A DNA stretch of 64,000 bases from Lichenostomus cassidix (lineage: Eukaryota; Chordata; Aves; Passeriformes; Meliphagidae), in the NCBI GenBank assembly GCA_008360975.2, contig CM039192.1, positions 15,063,742 to 15,127,741 of the forward strand, in the 5' to 3' direction. Shown here one piece after another: positions 1-13,140 of this stretch. The position numbers were made by a program, and so were the translations under genes. The stretch's first letter is position 1; every line of letters begins with the position of its first letter. Below the pieces are notes generated by a model. That model did not search any database and had not been told where the DNA came from. It worked only from the letters and a program-made list of their open reading frames with translations.

Positions 1-3000
1 AGCAAACTGAGTGTGAATGCACACCAACACTCTGTGAGATCCAGAGCATGAGTGAACGTGTGCAAAATCCACCTTCCTTGAGTCTCCTTCCCACCTCATT
101 GAAAAGACCCACACACCAATCCCACTGTTTCTCTAGTGGATGCTTCATGATTACTTATTTAGTAAACAGCTATATATGGGCCTTGAACTAGATCAGGGGT
201 ATCAAAACCTAAAAAATTAAAAAGGCATTTTAAAAGTAAATGTTCCAGTGTGGTTAAACAGCACTCCTGAAGCGCCCCAGGCTTCACACATCATTCTGAT
301 GAGGACATGTCACATTCTGATACTGACGTGTCAAGCTTAGGAGGTTTAGACAGGTACAGTTAAATCGCATTGCAGCATTGAACTTCCACTTCTAAAATTT
401 TTATCTCGTTTGTACAGCGAGTCAGGATAGCTGGCTTTGCAAACTTGACTGGCCACAAAAATAAAAAAGGGGGAGGGTGGCTTACCAGGTCAAACAAAAA
501 TAAATGGGACAGGGTGGGCAGTGGAGAAGACCTGTATTGCTTTCTACTCCCTGCATAGACTTGTGTGGAGAAAGAGAGGGGCAGCAGAAGTAGAATTAAC
601 TGCTCTGAGGATCAGCTGCTCATCCCTTGCCAACACACCCATTTCAATTTGGACTTCCAGGCTGTCACAGACCACTCACAGACTGTTCCTTTCATTGGTG
701 GAGACAGTTCCCATGGCAGGATAAATCCAACTTCAAACCACCTATGCAGCCATGCTGACCAGATCAAATTTGAAGTTTTAGTGCACGGCAGGCACCAGCA
801 GACTCAATTAAGGTGAGCTGCTAAGCTAAATTTGCCCTGCCACCCCCTGGCAGCAAAAAGTTCTCCCTCTCACAAATTTCCCCTGTCAAAAAGCAACACA
901 AAAAGCCTTTGAAAGGCTCCTGGATGCCAGGCAGGGGTAATCAGTGAGGAGAGCTGCACGGATTCATGCAGTGCTGTTAGATTCAGCAGCAAACCAAGAC
1001 ACCCAATGATAAAATCAGTTATTCTGCTGTGAGAAGTAGAAGAATGTGTGTAATACCTCTACTTCCTTGCCTTCCACCTCAAAATACCAGTGGAAAGAAA
1101 AGCCAACCAAGGCACTGAGACAAGCATGGGGATGTGAGCTAAGGATGCCTTTGGAGTATGGTAGCAAGAACCACACACTGTCCAAATGAGTGCTTTGCAT
1201 CCTGCTCTGCAGCATTTAATCTTGTGCTGATGAATTTTGCTCTACCCAGCAGCAGCCAGTTAAAAACAGAAGTGGATGCTCTGGCCAAGACTGATGTCAG
1301 ATATTCCTGTATCTTTCTTTGCCATCTCCAGTGGACACCCTCTATTACAAAATCTGCTGGAAATATTTCCTGGCAGCATCAGAATCTGTAGTTATTGGGA
1401 AACAAGATATAGTCTGCTGTGCTAGAGGGAAGTGCTAGCAGTACTGGACCTCTTTTCAAGAACTTTTAAACAAAATTAAGAATTACTCCAAAAGGCCTGA
1501 AGAACCTCCAAGTGAATTAAAACAATGCAGGTTGTAGAATAAAGCTTGCTTGAAATGGTTGAACATTCTTTCAGTCTGAAAGGGTTGAAGTGAAAGTCTT
1601 GGAAGACCATAAGTCCTAGAGGCAAAGTCTTAGGCCATTCAGTTGGACTGTTTTCCAAGAAATTCTACTAATTGTCCATTAAATACTTTCTACTTTTAAC
1701 CGAAAATTTAAACTCTGTACATTTTGGGAACATGAGCCCTTCAAGGTAGCAAGGTCTGTCGCTTAGTACTTCAGCAACTGTAATTCTTGTAAGGTTTACA
1801 CCTTTTTCCAAAAGGGCATCTTACTGAAACTCAGCAACACACTAATAAACCACAATGGAGAGTAAAAAAAGTTCCTGGTCTGATAACATAGCCTTTTTTT
1901 TTTTACTTGGTAAAGTTTCAGTCAAAATATATTTCAGTCCCAGCACCCTATTTCCTTAAAGAATTAAAAAAGGCAATTTTGTGGTTCAAGCCTCAACCTC
2001 TGGTTGTTTGATGGCAATCAGAGGTCAATTCATTTTAAACTGCTTGATCATGTCATTTTACTTGACCATTTTTGCCTTAATTGCAGATCACATTGGCTGT
2101 AGCACAGTATTCTATAAATACTTGAACAATCTGTTCAATAGAGTGATAAAGCTAAGCAATTTAAAAAATAAGTTGAGCTATGTCACCTTCTTGTCAACTA
2201 AGCTACTAATTTAACTATATGTAGAACTTATATAATGAACTGCTATGCTGAGCACTGGGTAGAATTTCTAGTTATTGGCTTTCAGTGCTCATTAAGGTGA
2301 GAGATGACAGGACTGGCCACGTGTTCCTATACAGCTGGATATCACTGAGCTTATAACTAACCTGGCTAGAATAGAATTAAAAACACTTATCAGCATTTAA
2401 GGAATAGAGTATTTCAGCAGTAGGCTAGTCCTGCTTGCCCAAGCCCTTATGTTTTACTGTTCCTGCTGTGGATGATAGTAGAGTTTTAATTATTACAAAC
2501 ATTTCTAGATTGAGTTGCTAAAATTATTTCCTGTGCCCCAGCTGTGTCCAGGCCATGATCTCCTTAAGTCACCTTGCTGATCTCTCTGCACCCTCATCCT
2601 TACATTCCAGTTCTGGTGGCCATTTCTACCTCCCACACCACATCCTCACTACAAAGGGTATTTTTGAAGGACCTGAACTGTCTTCAGTTGTCCTTTCCCA
2701 CCTCCACTCTCAGTCATGAGCCAACACAGGACACAAGAAGGAAAGCCAGGGACCATTGCAAGCTCAAAGGGCTTCAAGTTACCTAACACAATGCTATTAA
2801 CTAGCAAACAAGAAGAAAAGGAAATAGATGAAGTAAGCTTCTCAGGCCTTGTTGTCACAGATTTTCCTCTAAAAAATTCCCCCCATCACTCGCCATAGAA
2901 AATAGCACCTTGCAAACAAGGTTTTACAGTGCAGGAGCAACAGCATGCAGGAAGTCTGTAGGAGTCAAAGTATGCAGATTTATAACCTCTATTGAAATTT

Positions 3001-6000
3001 TACCATCCAGTAAGTCAGTGCAAATTATGGATCAGGATATATGTAACAGTCTAAGCCTTTCTGCCTTCTGCTTCCTCAGTAATACAGGGTCAAAATCAGT
3101 GTTGTATAAGAATGAACACCTTAAGGATTAAACAGTCTTCTTAGAACACTTTGAAAATCTTGAGAAAAATCCACATGATAACAGAAATAAGAGAACAAAC
3201 TGCTGGTTGTAGCTAAAACTTTAAAAATGCAGACTTCCTCCTAGACACAGTTGTGAATTTTTCTATCAAAGGCAGTTCAGAACTCCCCATTTTAAAAGAC
3301 TCTTTTACCTTGGCTTTAGAGACATTCTTGCAAACCTCTTCTTGCATACAGTTTTCAGAGTATGACATAAAGAAATTGCTGGAGCTGAGGAAGTTCTTCC
3401 ACTATTTCTTCACTGCAGGGAGAAAGAACTGGTTGCAGCTTAAACTTAACTCCCTCCCTCCTACAAATAGTTTCCTTTCTGCTCTCGACTATCTCCTGGG
3501 TTTTCCCAGAATTCCCAACACTGCTGGAAAATGAGCATTTTAAAAGTCCAGGTCACCCCAGAGCCAACAGAGCAGTGGTACCCACATGTCCTTCAGGGGA
3601 ACAAAGCCATTATTTAATAGGACTTTCTCACACATCCTCCACCTCTGTGTTGCCACCAGCAGAGGAGTTTCCTGCAGCACTGGGATGAACACACAGCCAA
3701 GAGAGCATGAGCTTGCACACACAATCTGGCCTGGGTTCCCTGGCTCAGTGCAGAGCTGCCACAGCCCACCCTTTCCAAGACAAGAACCTTTTCCTGCTGC
3801 CAGTAACTTAAAAAGTCATGTCATTCAAATAGTTTAAATCTGTCCTGAGAAATCAGAGTCAAATCACATGCCTGATGGGAGCTGTTAAGGCTGCACAAAA
3901 TAGAATTTTTTCATTCTCTCCTTCTTGAACAGCAACAACAAAAATTTCCCAGGAAATTACACTAAGACTATTGAGAGATTATGATTTATTTTATAAAAGT
4001 TAAGCACTTACAAGATAGGAAATACTAAAATTAGGTGGTCCATATGACTTCAAATCTGCTTTCTTTTTAAGTGTAACATAAACTGTCTTTAATTATATTA
4101 TTACTTTTCTCCACACAAGCCCTGCATCACGCAGTATATGGGGGGCACCACAACTCAGGGAAAGAGGCAGCTATTCCAAGAATACCTTTCCAGCTCTCCA
4201 TTTCAGTTTGTACCTCCCATGCATTTGCTTCAAGGAATGCTGAATTGCCTTGACATCTATTGCCAGAGTACATGCACGCCACAAAATTACTAATGGTGCT
4301 CCTCCACAGGGAGATGGAAAATACTGTTTCTCCCATTTTGCCAGGCAGCACAGTCCCTGGGTAAGTCTGGGCCATAAGTTAAAGCCTGTTGTCTCCTGGC
4401 CACATGCTCCAGCTTCCAGATTTCATATGTAATTACTGCATGGTCGACTTGATCCACTACTGTAAGAGTTTAGGAATTCTGCTCTTCAGGTCCTGAACGT
4501 TCCATGTTGAGCAGAAGGATTTGTGATTGAGTTTTCTTGCATATTATTTATTCCCATGTTTTAGCCATATCTTTTCTCTCCTTGCAGTAACAAGTGGTAT
4601 TGTTAACTTTTAGTTGTTGAAACTACTAAGGCAAGGCTAACTGCCTTGTAGATAATTACCTGATACTGTGCCTATGTTTACATCCAGAAAATGGTTCATG
4701 TTGTGGTCTAGAAGAAGGGTGGTGAGGGGGAAAAAAAAGTATTACTTGATCAGGGAGCTTAAAAAAAACCACATATGTGCCAGACAACACCAACAAAGTA
4801 TAATTTAAATGAGTAGCTAAAAATTCCAGCATTTTCTACAGTTGAGTGTTCACATGTGAGACTGCAATGGTCTTACAGAAGCCTTTTATGTGCTCAAGGT
4901 GCTACAGGTTCTTCAGTTAAAGTAGCTTTAAAGGTAAGTTGTTTCTAGGAAAGCATCACAAAATAACATAATCTTATTGTTTGCTATTTTCTTCTGACTT
5001 CCCTTATCTCATTTTTTCAAAATGGCAACCCATCCCACAGAAGATATTCTTTTTCTACCTTGGATCCTTTTCACATGACTGAAATTTCTATTACAGCTTC
5101 AACCCCGAATTTGCAAAGAAGGAAGGAACAGGATGTGAAAGTTGCAATAAGAGAAGCAATTTATGTGCCACGAATATTAGCTTTTCTACACTGTCGCAGT
5201 GAGTGTGATAAGAAGTAGGCACCCATGTACTGTATGCACAGAATGAAACCTTTCCTCAGCAAACAGAAACTGAAATGTTTGCCCAAAGGATCAAAGATTC
5301 ACACTGCAAAAGACTAATATTAGAGGGCAAGATAACCAATTAGTGTTTCCAGACCAGGTGCAGAACTGAGTATTATATTTAACTCAGCTACAAATTTCAT
5401 CCTTTGCCCTCTATAAACTCCCACGGCAACACAGACTGTGAATATGGGAGAAGTGAGCAATTTCTAGCAAGATCTATCTATGGAAGCATAGGAAAATTCA
5501 GATACAATTCATCATCGAAGCATTTGCCATTAATATAGGAATCATGTTTCTATTCTAATGTCTTATCACTTTTTAGTATGCTTAAATGCAGCTAAGAGAA
5601 AGTCAAGCTGTGAACCCTTAACTGTGATTTCTGATCCCTCAGCCTGAGATATCCTTTGAAGAATAAAGTACTAATCAAAGTCAGGCTTGGCTTTGCAACT
5701 GGATCCCCTACAGAGGTAAACTAGAAGGTAAAGTACCATAATGTCTTAAAATACCACCACAGATTGTTTCTATCCCTTCCAGGATTTCCAGGCTCATCCT
5801 ATCATCGACACTTGCTAAATACATTCAGCAAACAGTTATGTAATAAATATGGTAACATCTGGAAGCCTACAACATTCAGCACTGTTTAGTTAACATTTAA
5901 AAGTGTGGGCTGTGTAAAATTCAGGTGGGAGAGCACTGATCCATCACCAAGGATATCAGTATTAAGGAAATGGAGAGGGCTGTGTGGACACTGACAACTT

Positions 6001-9000
6001 TCCAGCATATCATTATTGTCATGGTTATAAATGATAACTCTTACTTCCTACCTAATTTCCACTTTTCAGAGGGCATCCATCCCCTTCTGTTGATTTCTCA
6101 TTCCCTTTTTTCCCTTCCACTTTTCTCCCTTCCAGAAAAGGAAGGTGCACAGTGTGCCTAACACGCAGATCCCGTCCCCTCTCTAATAATGCCCCTTACA
6201 TTAGTGCCAAGCAGTCAGGCTTTTCTAAAGCACTGAAGTAATTCCACAATACCCTCACTGCTGTGGAAACTGCTGAGCAAAACCCTCACACAATGGGTCT
6301 CCCTGGCATTCTTTAACCCTGTTGGTGATGATAAAGTCTCATAAATCTAGGTAAATCTTTAATTATACCTTAGGAGCACTCTGATGTTATAACTATGAAG
6401 TAGTAATAAAGAATATGCTGACAATTAGCTCCAGTAAGTCTACACTTTATTGAATAGGGGGAATTGCTTCTAGGGTTAATCTAGAGTAGCATCATGGGTT
6501 CTTGTTGCTATTTTCGGTTTGCCTTCGCTAAGCCAGTTTTTATGGGTTAGCATATATGCATAGAGCACACAACACCTGCACTTCTCCTTATTTTTGGCAA
6601 GTATTTATCTCTTTAGCTTTCTCCTTTTCTCTGGAACATTTCAAGTTCTTGGTATTGGAAAGCCATTTTGGTTCTGGTAAAAATAAAGACCTAACTATAT
6701 TTTTGCTGTGTGTGACTCTTTCCAGTGGCAGCTCTTTTTCACTCCAACTCTGGTTGAAAATTAGCAAAGGTAGACCTCTTACTGTGGCTCTGGGGCTCTG
6801 GTGGTATTGGCAGAAAATCAGGACACGTCTGACTGTAGGATAGATCTTTGCTTTTAAATGTCAGTGCTACATTTGCATGTATTTTCTACTAGTTTATGCA
6901 AGTTATTTATATCTTAAAGCAAAGCATACATTTTAACTTGTGTGAATAATGCTGAAAGAATAGCACGTTCTTTTACTTTGCTAATTAAATCATCTTGAAA
7001 AATGGTCTAGGTGGTAAATGACAGGATTAACAAGGGCACTTTGCAGGATTTTGATGTTTTCTTGATTAGATGGGGAGTATTTTATATAGAAGCAGTATTT
7101 GATGAAGTGGTTTTAGCAATGTGAATGAATGCACGGCCCCAGTTTATCTCGGTATCTTCATAAAGAAGCCATCTTAGCTGTCAAGGAAGCCCAGCCAAGA
7201 GTGAAAATGACCTTAGCTCACAGCTAAGCAAAAGGTCAGTTGAAAAGAATAGTGAGAAACATTATTCTTAGTTCTGATCCTTTGGGTTAGCCACTCTTAC
7301 TCCCAACAATTGTAAGGCATTGCACTGAACTTTAATAGGTCAATATTACAGGAATATTAGGTCTAAACCCCATAAAATGCTTTTCACTTTTCCTTTTTTT
7401 TTTTCCTGCTAGAAATAATGACTTTTCTATTAAAATAAAAGATCTTCCTGAAAAGATTACGTGAAAGTGGACTATATTTTAAATAGTTGCATGTCAGGGC
7501 GACTTTTTTGAAATAGTAAGAGAGAGAGTCCAAGTACTTCTATTGGTAACAGCCACACAAACTCTCTTAGTCTGTTCCAAATGTGATTCCCAAACCTTTC
7601 TATTTTTAAGCTGGAAGAAATAATAAAACTGTCAAAATGTTTACATATAGTGCCTACCACCTGAGGTCTGAGACTGCTCTGCCAATATCCTATTAATTGC
7701 ATTATAAATTTTATAGAGCTGGAAAGTATAAAAATTCCCATTTTACAGATGGGGAAATGGGAATATTAAGAATTCATGCACTCAGTCACACAGGAACTAG
7801 GAAGAAAGAGGGCTAGAATGAAGATCTCCAATTGCCCAACAGCAGAGCTCATTAGACAGAAGTCGAGCAAAGAAAAATATTGCATTTGTCCCTGTGATTT
7901 CAGTCTTCTAGATATGAAATAGTTTGGTACTAACACAATAGCAACACATTTCCATGGATTGCTCCAGGAGGACAGCAATTTGGAGCAAGTTACAGTAACT
8001 CTCTGGCCAAAAGCAACACAAATAGACTTTTACAGAAATAAATTGCAAAATAACAAATGGTAACAAATATTTTCTTTTTCATTGAAATATTAAAAAGGAA
8101 AGCAAATAAAAGCCAGGGAGGATTATCAAAGAGCTACCCTATCTTCATAAAAATTCAGTGTTGGTAAATGCAATAGCCTGGATTTAGTTTGCATATGTTA
8201 TATTAATCCTGGTCATACTTAAAATGGAATATGGAGGGTATAAAGAGATCACATCCAAAGCACTTTCCTATAGATTTTTTAAATGATCAAGAAAATCCAA
8301 AATCACCCACAGAGAAGGAACTGGGAACGGTGATATCCACTGATTCTAACCTGTCTGACAGATGTCACTCAGGAATTGAATCTGATTTGGTTTTATTTGC
8401 AAGGCTACATTTTAGCAGCTCCATATGTTTCAAAGGCAGCAGGATCTATCCCATAATGTGGTCAGGTTTCTCCCCATTTACACTCTCACCATAATCACCT
8501 CTTAGTCTGTGCATATGCCTTGCAGAGGAATCGATTCCAGTTATGCAAAAAAACCTCAGTCTCTAAAAAAACAAATACATTGCACTATCTAAATCTCAAA
8601 GCACCTTGCAAAAAATCACAAAATGAGGCTCAGAAACCCCTCCAGAAACTACTTTCTCCATAAATGCTTTCAGACACTTTTTTTTTTTTCCACATTGCTT
8701 CCACACAGAAAGAGAACAGTTTCTCTGGGAAAACATTCTTTTGGCAAAACATGACATCAGAATTTTGTGTTTTCAAAAGAAACAGCAGAAAAATTAATCA
8801 CTCCAAAAGGTAAATCTCAAATGGAAAAAAAACCAAAACAAAACCAAAACTTCCTTCCACTGGAAAATCATTTATACTTACTTGAACCAAACCAACCTCC
8901 ACACATTATTTACCTAAATAAGTGGATAGAGTATCAGTAGCCAATATCCTGTCAGCTAAAGTTATTTTCAAACTTATTTGCTTACTTCCTGTGTGATTTC

Positions 9001-12000
9001 ACATTGTTTTTATTCCCTTCCTAACTATAGTTCTGGGAATAGTTTATTGATTATGACTCATTGCTTGAAATTACACAAATTTGGGAAACTTTCTCCACTT
9101 TTGACAAGTGAATTCAAGCTGTATTAGAGTTTTAGAAAGTTTGAGGAAGCTTGTATGTCAAACTTCAGACAGAGAGGCTGCTTCCTGAAGCTTAAATGCC
9201 CATAAGTTAGTAAAAAAATTCAGAGTCCAGTAGACCAGAAGTGTAAAGAAATTTTTGTTGCTTCTTTTTATTTTACTGTATCTTTTTCAATAATATTTTT
9301 ACTCACATTATCAGGCAGGTTCTTCAATCCTACAATTTTAATTTTTTAAAAAACATATTTACAAATATATCATTTTTCCTAGGGCAGTTTTGAACAACTT
9401 ACGTCCAGCTCCATGTTGGATTAATTTCAGCTTAGCACAAACACTGCTTGTGTGATCTAGGCTTTGGAAATTTATTTCCTAACCAGAGTAGGAATAAATG
9501 AATGTGTACAGCTTAAGATACTTTCATGAGCCTGAAATTTTACCCCAGCTAGCAAGGTTCAGCTACAGTCCCTAGTGTGCACAGAGTTTCTGCTTGATCA
9601 TCCACAGATTTGGGGATGGGCAAAACTCCTTTGCAGAGTGTAGTGGGCATGGTTTGGTTTTCCACTTCCCTCTGTAACACTCCAGACTGCCCACACCTGA
9701 TGGGAGGATCAAGGTATCAACACTGGTATTATTGTAGGTATTAAATTCTCACAGAAGTTTGATCAGTGGCTCCTGCTTGCATTCCCAGGATTATTGTAAA
9801 TCGCAGCTCTTGTACCAGGAAAGAATTTCCCCAAGTGAAATAACAAGGAACTAGCAGCAGTTACACTTCGGGGCTAGCAGAAGATACTCTTTTCTGTACT
9901 GTGAGAGTTGACTCATTTCATTGGATTGTTTGCCTTTTTTAACTTCTAGTGCTTCATTAAGTTCTTCCCTGTAATATTTCCACATTTCAAAACTGTGGCA
10001 CTATTCTGATAATGAAGGCTTTATGATTATTTTAGAGGTTTGTTTACAAAACAGATATGTATTTATTTGTCAGCAAGTATTTGCAGTTTTGGGGGTGAGG
10101 AGGAGCATGGAGGGGATGTTGCTGAGTTCCGCCCAGTTCAATATTTCTATGGACAGATCCCAGAGGATTCCCACTAGCAATTCATCTGCCCCACCACACA
10201 CACAATGCCATCATCTCAAAGTGCCTCTGTGGGCTACAGGAATTCCTTATCATGCACAGATCCCCAGCTAAAAACATGGAAAGCCTTCTCCAGTCTGCCA
10301 GCACAGTAAATAGCTAATCCTCCAAGTTAAACACCAATTACAGTGGTAGTAGATAAACTACAAGCACACTGGTGTAACAAAGCAAGCACAGTTTTTCCTC
10401 CTTGAACTCTTTACATTTTTGGAAGCTCAATACCTAAAGTTAGCCAGTGTTTGCTGTTTGGAAGTGAAGCTCCTATTCTTCTCATTCTGAGTCACATATT
10501 GACAGGTTGTCACCTTTCAACTGCTTTCCAATCCACCAGACCAGAGCTTTCAAAGAGGGTATTTTGTATGAGTATGTGTGCTAAGCACACATTCCTGGAG
10601 CTCTAAATAGATCTAGTGATCCAAAAGCACAGGTATTCCAGATTTTGGACAGTTAGTTGAAAGATGTGCCTATTTTTTTGCCCTGAAGCTCTCCGATTTG
10701 TTCAGGGTCTGTGATTTAAATACAAGATCAAGATAGATACACGGGACAGAACTATTAATGCAGTGTTTAAAAAAGATTTTATCTATTACACTGAAAGTTA
10801 AAATTGAAAGTTAAATTAAAAGCAACAATGCCAATGATAAAAAAATATGTTGATAGAAATGTTAAATAGGACAATTTTACTGTAGGCAAGTGGTTTCCAA
10901 CTTCAATTGAATTCCTAATTAAAGCCATGACTGCTATTTATTGTGCAATATGCTTATTTGGTGCTGCAGCATCTGCTGCTTGAAAGCAGCATTCACCCTC
11001 CTCTCCTGGGTTAATTTAAGTTCACCCGCCTCCCCTCAGTTCAGCGCCTGCACTGGAGTCTCACAGAACGGGAATTCAGCACATTGCAGAGATTTAGTAC
11101 CCATTCTAAAGCCCAAATCTTCTTTAATAAACACATTCTAAATAGGAAGAAGGCCTGGCTCAAAGTGGCAGGGGCTGCACGCAGAACATCAAGGTGTCCC
11201 TGTGTGTGCCATTTGCTCTGACCTGCCGGGAAGTGTCCGCAGCGGGAAGATCCCTGGTAGGAGAATTGGATGATTAAGGGGAGAAATGTCCCTGTGCAAC
11301 CCACAAACGCTCTCATCCCACAAACGCAACCACCCTGAAAATAAAAGGCAGGGCAAAGTGCTTCCTTTCTCTCCCTCTTTCCTCCTTCAGCAGCCTCAGG
11401 CACAGAGATTTATCACCAGCGTGGCTTCTCTCCTGAGGAATCCTTTTGGGGCAGTACCACAGGATCCAGGCAAAGCCAAGGGCTGCCGGGCTGGTGCTCC
11501 ACAAACACAGGGCAGCATCTTCTCCTTTCTCTGCACTGCTTTTGGAATTTAAATGAACGGCAGAAACAATTGTGGGGTAAAGCTGGGGTCAGCACGGGAG
11601 ACTTCCTTGCCCACAGTCGCATATGGAGGGAGGAGGAGGAGGCCATGAGGGGAGAGCAGCACACACAGGTCCCTCCAGGCCAGCACGGCATCCTGGCCTT
11701 CACACACAGCAGCTGCTGACAAACCTGGCACAGACAGCTCCTCCAGAAGGGCCTGTGGGTGACACAGACCCAGTGCCCACCCCAGAGCAGTGTCCCCAGA
11801 CTGGCTGAGCACACCCCTGGCTCCTCCAAGACCTGGGGCTCTCTCAAAGAGATGAATAAGATAAACCTCTAAATCTACATGAGCAAACAATTTTTTGCTA
11901 CTGTTTTGGGAAGAGTGCAAACATTTGTGCTAAAAAATCAGGAGTTTTACACTGTCCTCAGAGAGGTACAGCCAGCAGTGTCAGGCCCACAAGCTGATGT

Positions 12001-13094
12001 GGAAGGAGATGGAGGACAAGGAGACAAGTTTGGTTAAAGTCTCCTATGAAGAAGCGGCATAGACAACTGGCAAAAGTCAATTCACTCACTGCAGGTGGAA
12101 GAATCAAGATATGATCACGAAAAATTACAACTGGAAATATGCCTACATATCTTCTGGATAAGCATCTAAAGCAAAAATGTCCCTCTGAACCAATTCACAC
12201 GTGCTTAAACATCCCAAGGTTTTGGTTGTGCAGAAGAGAGCAGCACTGAACTGTCAGCTGCTTGGGGCCATCAGAGAACAAAGCACTTGAGAAATTACCA
12301 ATCCTCTTCGTCCCCTCTCCAGTCATGATCTTTCTCAAGGTGTTTGCACAGCAGCAGAGCCCGGCAGAGCTCAGGTTTCAGCCTCAGTTCCCTGACAGCA
12401 ATGCACCCCAATCACCCCACCAAGGCAGGCAGGGACAGAGGAAATGCTGAACCAATGCTCCTGCTGTGCCATCAACACTGCATCTCTCTCTAGATTCTAA
12501 TTCTGGTAGCGGATTTTTTGTTTATTTTTTGTTCCAGGTCTTATGTAAAGCATCTTGTTTGTTCATGTGACAGCCTGGAGGTGCTTTTGGCTGCTCTGTC
12601 CAGGGCTGGCTGTACTGGGGCCAGCCAGGAAACAGATCAAAAAACTGAAAACCTTTGCACGAAGAGGCTGCTATTGCCAAGGACTATAGAATATGACTGA
12701 AACATTAAGGAATTTTTGGTGACTGTTTGGGGGAGGGAAAGAATTATATGTTAAAACATAAGAATTCTCTTCCAGCATAGTTTAAATTGCTTCACAATAC
12801 TGATTAAAATAACAGAACATTATAGCTTGCTTAACTAAACATTATATTTCTAAATCCATTTTCAATTGTTTTCCTTCAATTTAAACATTTTGAGTAATTT
12901 TATTGCTATTCATACCTGCTTGATTTTTTTTTATTAGAAATTAAAATGCATATTTTTTATCTAGGTTACAGAGTGCTGGTACATTTAACTCTTTCAGATC
13001 TGCAGACTGAGAACTGGAGGGATATCAATGGCAAAAACACAGGGTCTGTCCATTAAATTACAATATTTATATTAAAAGACGTTTTTGGCAATAA
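1..13094. other. Intergenic, AT-rich, no gene seen (far downstream of TSHZ3)
   Basis: The longest open frames on either strand are at most 144 codons, and these lie only in the GC-richer patch at 11.0-11.9 kb. They overlap each other on opposite strands and resemble no family I know. No interspersed repeat with recognisable ends was found. Poly-A/T runs occur, for example near 1,896, 7,395 and 8,680. Confidence 0.7.
11160..11860. other. GC-rich, CpG-poor patch without a recognisable gene
   Basis: This stretch is clearly richer in G+C than its surroundings. It opens long frames on both strands at once (for example minus 11,413-11,847 and plus 11,286-11,552), which is the expected effect of composition. 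The peptides are rich in Cys, Trp, Pro and Ser and show no domain. It could be an old decayed element or unique sequence. Confidence 0.45.
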
Positions 13095-13140
13095 GGAGGG
13101 AAGGAGGGAGGGAAGGAGGGAGGGAGGGAGGGAGGGAGGA
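13095..13140 (+). repeat. (GGGA)n/(GGAA) microsatellite, purine-only strand
   Basis: A 46-bp tract of GGAGGGA units with GGAA interruptions, the last third being uninterrupted GGGA repeats. At least four GGG runs separated by single A residues make it a candidate G-quadruplex on the plus strand. Confidence 0.95.
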
